From positions 1 through 5,729 of the forward strand of contig CAYXVB010000210.1 in assembly GCA_964467785.1 (NCBI GenBank): a stretch of 5,729 nucleotides of DNA. The letters are read 5' to 3'. Positions 5,717 through 5,729 of this stretch are shown here, one piece after another. The notes below the pieces were generated by a model. That model worked only from the letters and a program-made list of their open reading frames with translations. It searched no databases and was not told where the DNA came from. Source of the DNA: CAYXVB01 sp964467785 (lineage in GTDB: Bacteria; Bdellovibrionota; UBA1018). The translations under genes were made by a program, and so were the position numbers. The first letter of the stretch is position 1. Every line of letters starts with the position of its first letter.

Positions 5717-5729
5717 AGATCTTGTTCTG
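5697..5729 (-). CDS. Possible 3' end of a further gene at the right edge
   Basis: In the minus-strand frame entering at 5729, the codons read QNKIFEYVEP followed by TGA at 5699-5697. The residues look like an ordinary protein C-terminus, and the stop sits one base before a TTG that could start the lipoprotein gene. This arrangement is typical of a translationally coupled operon. Only ten sense codons are visible, so this is a suggestion, not a firm call. Confidence 0.3.
   Translation of the reverse strand, partial: QNKIFEYVEP

Noticed and set aside
1..5729. CRISPR arrays, tRNA or rRNA genes, insertion sequences, phage or toxin-antitoxin genes
   Set aside because: No regularly spaced repeats, cloverleaf-like sequence, transposase motifs or terminal inverted repeats were seen. 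The coding density and gene types look chromosomal.

Overview
The window is GC-rich, gene-dense bacterial DNA from a Gram-negative organism. The evidence for Gram-negative is a lipobox lipoprotein with Thr after the Cys (predicted outer-membrane sorting), two Sec-type signal peptides, and a sigma-54 activator with an intact GAFTGA loop. The combination of an HDOD protein, a PAS histidine kinase and an NtrC-type regulator is common in the former Deltaproteobacteria, Bdellovibrionota, NC10 and Nitrospirota. The sequence alone does not let me choose among these.

Layout: (1) 1-268, minus strand: the 5' part of an exported protein gene that runs off the left edge, with a signal peptide and a VVVVTHG strand-turn that hints at an alpha/beta-hydrolase. 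(2) 346-4018, minus strand: a compact three-gene signalling operon transcribed in the order HDOD protein, soluble PAS histidine kinase, NtrC-family sigma-54-dependent response regulator. The HDOD and kinase genes overlap by 14 bp; kinase and regulator are 30 bp apart. (3) 4019-4170: the AT-rich divergent promoter region, with a 13-bp palindrome and an 8-bp tandem repeat. (4) 4171-5211, plus strand: an exported transglutaminase-like protein with a complete Cys-His-Asp triad, starting at GTG behind a strong Shine-Dalgarno. (5) 5219-5716, minus strand: a small lipoprotein convergent with the transglutaminase gene (7 bp between stops), probably preceded by another gene whose last codons lie at the right edge.

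Likely working: the kinase senses a cytoplasmic signal through its PAS domain and phosphorylates Asp55 of the regulator, which then drives sigma-54 promoters elsewhere. No convincing -24/-12 promoter was seen in the non-coding gaps here. The HDOD protein, first in the operon, is the likely third partner, as an input or scaffold; this is inferred from gene order. The envelope genes on either side (transglutaminase-like, lipoprotein, secreted putative hydrolase) may be targets or merely neighbours.

I do not see a clearly new system. The most useful points are the edge gene at 1-268 with an inverted repeat against its start codon, the conserved-looking HDOD/kinase/regulator cassette, the near-complete metal-ligand set in the HDOD protein, and the repeat-rich divergent control region.
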